Shown here piece after piece: positions 5,769 through 8,171 of a DNA stretch of 8,171 nucleotides. Made by a program: the position numbers and the translations under genes. The notes under the pieces are model-generated. The model was not told the DNA's origin and did no database searches. It saw nothing but the letters and a program-made list of their open reading frames with translations. Numbering within the stretch: position 1 is the first letter of the stretch; each line of letters begins with the position of its first letter. Source of the stretch: an uncultured Acidobacteriota bacterium (GTDB taxonomy: Bacteria; Acidobacteriota; Vicinamibacteria; Vicinamibacterales; UBA8438); assembly GCA_937888665.1 (NCBI GenBank), contig CALBET010001021.1, positions 1-8,171 of the forward strand, in the 5' to 3' direction.

Positions 5769-5793
5769 CCGCCTTCGCCAAGGCTTCGGCGGG
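5768..5793. repeat. Palindromic interspersed repeat, copy 2
   Basis: CCCGCC (5768-5773) and GGCGGG (5788-5793) form the outer stem. An alternative inner stem is GCCTT (5771-5775) with AAGGC (5780-5784). It has the same length and core as the palindrome at 2634-2659. Here it separates the diverged repeat copy from the tandem array. Confidence 0.6.
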
Positions 5794-5826
5794 CGGGCGG
5801 CGGGGCTGGCGCCGCCAGACGGACGG
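5791..5826. repeat. GC-rich repeat ending GCCGCCAGACGGACGG, copy 2
   Basis: It matches 5508-5541 except for two extra G. Its last 16 bases are also the first 16 bases of the 114-bp tandem unit, so the three repeat types form one composite: palindrome, GC-rich arm, tandem unit. Confidence 0.7.
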
Positions 5827-6059
5827 CTCGCTCGACGAACGCCAAGAGCGGTTTCCTGGCAAGCCGTTCGTCTGGCAAGGCGCAAGGAGGGAGCATGCAG
5901 GTGGCATGTGACCGACGCAGCAACGCCGCCAGACGGACGGATCGCTCGACGAACGCCAAGAGCGGTTTCCTGGCAAGCCGTTCGTCTGGCAAGGCGCAAG
6001 GAGGGAGCATGCAGGTGGCATGTGACCGACGCAGCAACGCCGCCAGACGGACGGATCGC
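5811..6059. repeat. 114-bp tandem repeat: two full units and a partial third
   Basis: Units span 5811-5924 and 5925-6038 and differ at one base (C at 5827, A at 5941). A third begins at 6039 and stops after about 21 bases, 9 bp before the PQQ dehydrogenase stop codon. Each full unit has the hairpin CATGC/GCATG (5894-5898 with 5904-5908; 6008-6012 with 6018-6022) around a 5-base loop. Near-identity implies recent duplication or gene conversion. There are no unique spacers, so this is not a CRISPR array. No convincing gene is seen in 5415-6068. Confidence 0.9.
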
Positions 6060-6068
6060 CAGGAAACC

Positions 6069-8171
6069 CTAGTGGCCGCCGGCGGCTGGGGCGGCACTCG
6101 GCATCGCCACCGCGGCGAGACCGTTGGCCAGCTGCACGATGATGTACTGGTGCCCGTTGTGCACCCAGCTCGACATGCCATACCGGGTGACGCCCGGGAT
6201 CTCGATGCCGCCGACCCGCTCGCCGGTCCGCTTGTCGTAGGCGTAGAGCATCGGGGTGTTGTCGGCGCTCAGCCCGCCGGCGATGAGCAGCGTCGGCGTC
6301 ACCACCATCGCGGTGTTCCCGCCCCGGCCACGGTTGATCTCGACCCCGTCGAGCCCCTGCACCAGCGGGTGGTTCCGAATCCGCTCCTGCTCGGCCTCGG
6401 ACGCGTCCGCGTAGGGAACGGCCCAGAGGTGCTCTCCGGTGTTGACGTCAATCGCCGTGATCCGGCCGACCGGCCCCTTCCAGATCGGCAGCCCGTCGAT
6501 GGTGAACTGCTCGATGCTGCCCCGCACGGTGGTGGACACCGCCGCATAGTTGCTGTGGGTCGTGCCCGACTGCTCCAGCGCGTCGAGCGGCGAGTCGACC
6601 GCCGGCATGATCTGCAGCCGGAAGCAGTTGCTCTGCGAGCTGGTGAAGATGATCCCGTTGACCGGATCACCCACCGCCGGTCCCGTGATGTTGGTGCCGC
6701 CTGCGCCGCCCGGGCAGTTCCAGGCCGGGCCGGCCGGGTCGTCGATGGTGGTGGGCGGATCGAACAGCCCGTTGAACAGGTTGTTCTCCAAGGCCACCTG
6801 CCGCGCCATTTCCTTGATCTCCGGTGTGTAGTCGATCAGGTGGTCCTCGGTGCGTCCTTGCAGGTCGTACGGCGCCGGTCGGGTGGGGAACGGCTGGGTC
6901 AGCGAGAGCTTCTCGCCCGGCACGTTCGACGCCGGCACGGGCCGCTCCTCGATCGGCCAGATCGGCTCGCCGGTCTCGCGGTTGATGGCGTAGAGGAACG
7001 ACTGCTTGGTGGCCTGGAACAGGCCCTTCACCTCGCGCCCGTCGACCGTCACGTCCATCAACACCGGCGCGGTCGGGGTGTCGTAGTTCCAGATGTCGTG
7101 GTGCACCATCTGGTAGTGCCATGCACGCTCGCCGGTCTCGGCGTTCAGCGCGATGATGGTCGTGCTGAACAAGTTGTCGCCGGGGTGATGTCCCCCGTAG
7201 TAGTCGATGGTGGCCCCGTTGGTCACGATGTAGACCAGCCCCAGCTCGGGGTCGGCCGACATCGGCGCCCAGGACGACACGTCGCCGATCCACTGCCAGG
7301 CGTCGTTCTCCCAGGTCTCGTGTCCCACTTCGCCCGGCCGTGGCACGACGTGGAACTTCCACTTGAAGTCGCCGGTGCGCGTGTCGTAGCCGAGGATGTC
7401 GCCCGGGACGTTCTCGACCCGGGTTTGCAGATACCCCTGCTCGGCGGAGTTGCCGACGACCACGGTGTCGTTGACCACGATCGGCGGAGACGACGCCGTG
7501 ACATAGCCGATCTCGATCGGGATCCCCTGACCGGCGTCATACGGCCGGTCCATGGCCAACCAGGGGCCCCAGTCGGAGATCAGGTCCTCGACCAGGTCGA
7601 CCGTGCCACTCGGCTCGAAGCCGTCGATCGGCACCGGGCGGCCCCAGTTTCCGATCGGCTCGCCGGTGTCGGCGTCCAGCGCGTGGAGGAAGAAGGCTGG
7701 CGAGGTGATGAAGATGACGTCCCGTCCGTCGATCTCGGCATAGGCGATGCCCTTGCCGTAGCCCTTCCGCATCGAGTAGTCGTGACGGAAGGTGCTCGGC
7801 TCGCGGAAGCTCCAGATCAGGTCGCCGTTCGACGGGTCGAGCGCCACCACGTGACGCCGGTCGCCGGCCACCGTGATCATCTTGCCGTTCACATACGTGG
7901 GCGTGGCCCGCGCCGTGCTGGGCCCGAAGCTGGTCGCGCTCCACTCCCACACGACCTCGAGATCGTTGAAGTTCTCCGCGGTGATCTCGTCAGCAGGGGT
8001 GTAGCGGGTGTGCCAGGCGTCGCCGCCGAGATACGTCCATTGTCCGTCTTCGGTCCCGGGGCCTTGGGCCATCGCGGACCGCGGCGCCAAGGGGCCGCCG
8101 GCCAGCGCCGACACGAGCCCGACCACCATTGATACCGCTCGAATGGCCCTACGTCGTTCTTCGGGTTTCAT
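6069..8171 (-). CDS. Periplasmic PQQ-dependent dehydrogenase (quinoprotein, 8-bladed propeller family)
   Basis: The product has 700 residues, from the ATG at the very end of the window (8171) to the TAG at 6071-6069. A Sec signal peptide (RRR, hydrophobic 11-25, AMA|Q after residue 35) supports this start, though an earlier one outside the window cannot be excluded. The sequence opens with the family signature GGDAWHTRYTPADEI (49-63). It repeats the PQQ-blade motif of the form ALDxxTGxxxW at about 110-120, 164-176, 261-271, 340-351, 394-405 and further on (AIDVNTGEHLW, AYDKRTG). HHDIWNYD (357-364) marks the active-site Asp region and Lys389 in ATKQ a likely PQQ contact, by analogy with membrane glucose dehydrogenase. 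Such enzymes oxidise alcohols or sugars in the periplasm. There is no CxxCH cytochrome domain and no N-terminal membrane anchor beyond the signal, so electrons must pass to a separate acceptor. No PQQ synthesis genes are in view. Substrate unknown. The gene converges on the kinase across the repeat block. Confidence 0.9.
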   Translation of the reverse strand: MKPEERRRAIRAVSMVVGLVSALAGGPLAPRSAMAQGPGTEDGQWTYLGGDAWHTRYTPADEITAENFNDLEVVWEWSATSFGPSTARATPTYVNGKMITVAGDRRHVVALDPSNGDLIWSFREPSTFRHDYSMRKGYGKGIAYAEIDGRDVIFITSPAFFLHALDADTGEPIGNWGRPVPIDGFEPSGTVDLVEDLISDWGPWLAMDRPYDAGQGIPIEIGYVTASSPPIVVNDTVVVGNSAEQGYLQTRVENVPGDILGYDTRTGDFKWKFHVVPRPGEVGHETWENDAWQWIGDVSSWAPMSADPELGLVYIVTNGATIDYYGGHHPGDNLFSTTIIALNAETGERAWHYQMVHHDIWNYDTPTAPVLMDVTVDGREVKGLFQATKQSFLYAINRETGEPIWPIEERPVPASNVPGEKLSLTQPFPTRPAPYDLQGRTEDHLIDYTPEIKEMARQVALENNLFNGLFDPPTTIDDPAGPAWNCPGGAGGTNITGPAVGDPVNGIIFTSSQSNCFRLQIMPAVDSPLDALEQSGTTHSNYAAVSTTVRGSIEQFTIDGLPIWKGPVGRITAIDVNTGEHLWAVPYADASEAEQERIRNHPLVQGLDGVEINRGRGGNTAMVVTPTLLIAGGLSADNTPMLYAYDKRTGERVGGIEIPGVTRYGMSSWVHNGHQYIIVQLANGLAAVAMPSAAPAAGGH

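Noticed and set aside
5682..6059. CRISPR array
   Set aside because: The whole 114-bp unit is repeated with no variable spacers, units are too long, and no cas genes are present.
5490..6181. Minus-strand open frames with repeated peptides over the tandem repeat
   Set aside because: They arise because 114 is a multiple of three. The peptides are composition-driven, lack good start signals, and differ from the diverged copy in a way that keeps base pairing and not protein sequence.
5631..8132. 833-codon plus-strand open frame
   Set aside because: It lies antisense to the PQQ dehydrogenase, which has a clear signal peptide and repeated PQQ motifs. The plus-strand translation is Arg/Val/Asp-rich with no domain, and its first part is the translated repeat. 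It is a high-GC shadow.

Overview
The window is a high-GC bacterial stretch. It looks like Acidobacteriota, probably Vicinamibacteria-like: it has a PknB-type kinase fused through one membrane segment to a long PD40/TolB-like propeller, a stand-alone PQQ dehydrogenase, and a Tat-exported FMN hydroxy-acid oxidase. This placement is an inference from gene content. No marker gene is present.

Layout. (1) 1-915, minus strand: the N-terminal 305 residues of an exported FMN-dependent alpha-hydroxy-acid oxidase/dehydrogenase, running off the left edge. It carries an unexpected CxxCH motif. (2) 916-1122: a divergent promoter region. (3) 1123-2127, plus strand: two tandem secreted GlcG/HbpS-family (DUF336) proteins in one operon. 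(4) 2128-2689: a graveyard. It holds an LpqC/PHB-depolymerase-like hydrolase that has lost its middle in frame, then the first 24 codons of a Ser/Thr kinase, cut off exactly where a palindromic repeat begins. (5) 2686-5414, plus strand: a receptor-like Ser/Thr kinase with PD40 sensor domain, split into two frames at a run of six G. (6) 5415-6068: 654 bp between convergent genes, packed with structured repeats: a possible three-way junction, a 12-bp hairpin, a hairpin related to the one at 2634, and a 114-bp unit in near-perfect tandem with a diverged relative upstream. (7) 6069-8171, minus strand: a periplasmic PQQ-dependent dehydrogenase whose start codon is the last three bases of the window.

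How the parts may work together. The left half suggests periplasmic oxidation of a 2-hydroxy acid: an exported flavoenzyme diverging from two exported GlcG/HbpS-like proteins, a family known from the glycolate (glc) operon and from extracellular haem binding. The PQQ enzyme at the right is another periplasmic oxidoreductase, but nothing ties it to the same pathway. The kinase may sense an extracytoplasmic signal, but its substrate cannot be read from sequence.

The most unusual material is not protein-coding. The 5508-6059 repeat block contains one hairpin whose stem changes by two compensatory base-pair swaps between repeat copies. That suggests selection on RNA or single-stranded DNA structure. 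The related palindrome at 2634 sits exactly at a gene breakpoint.
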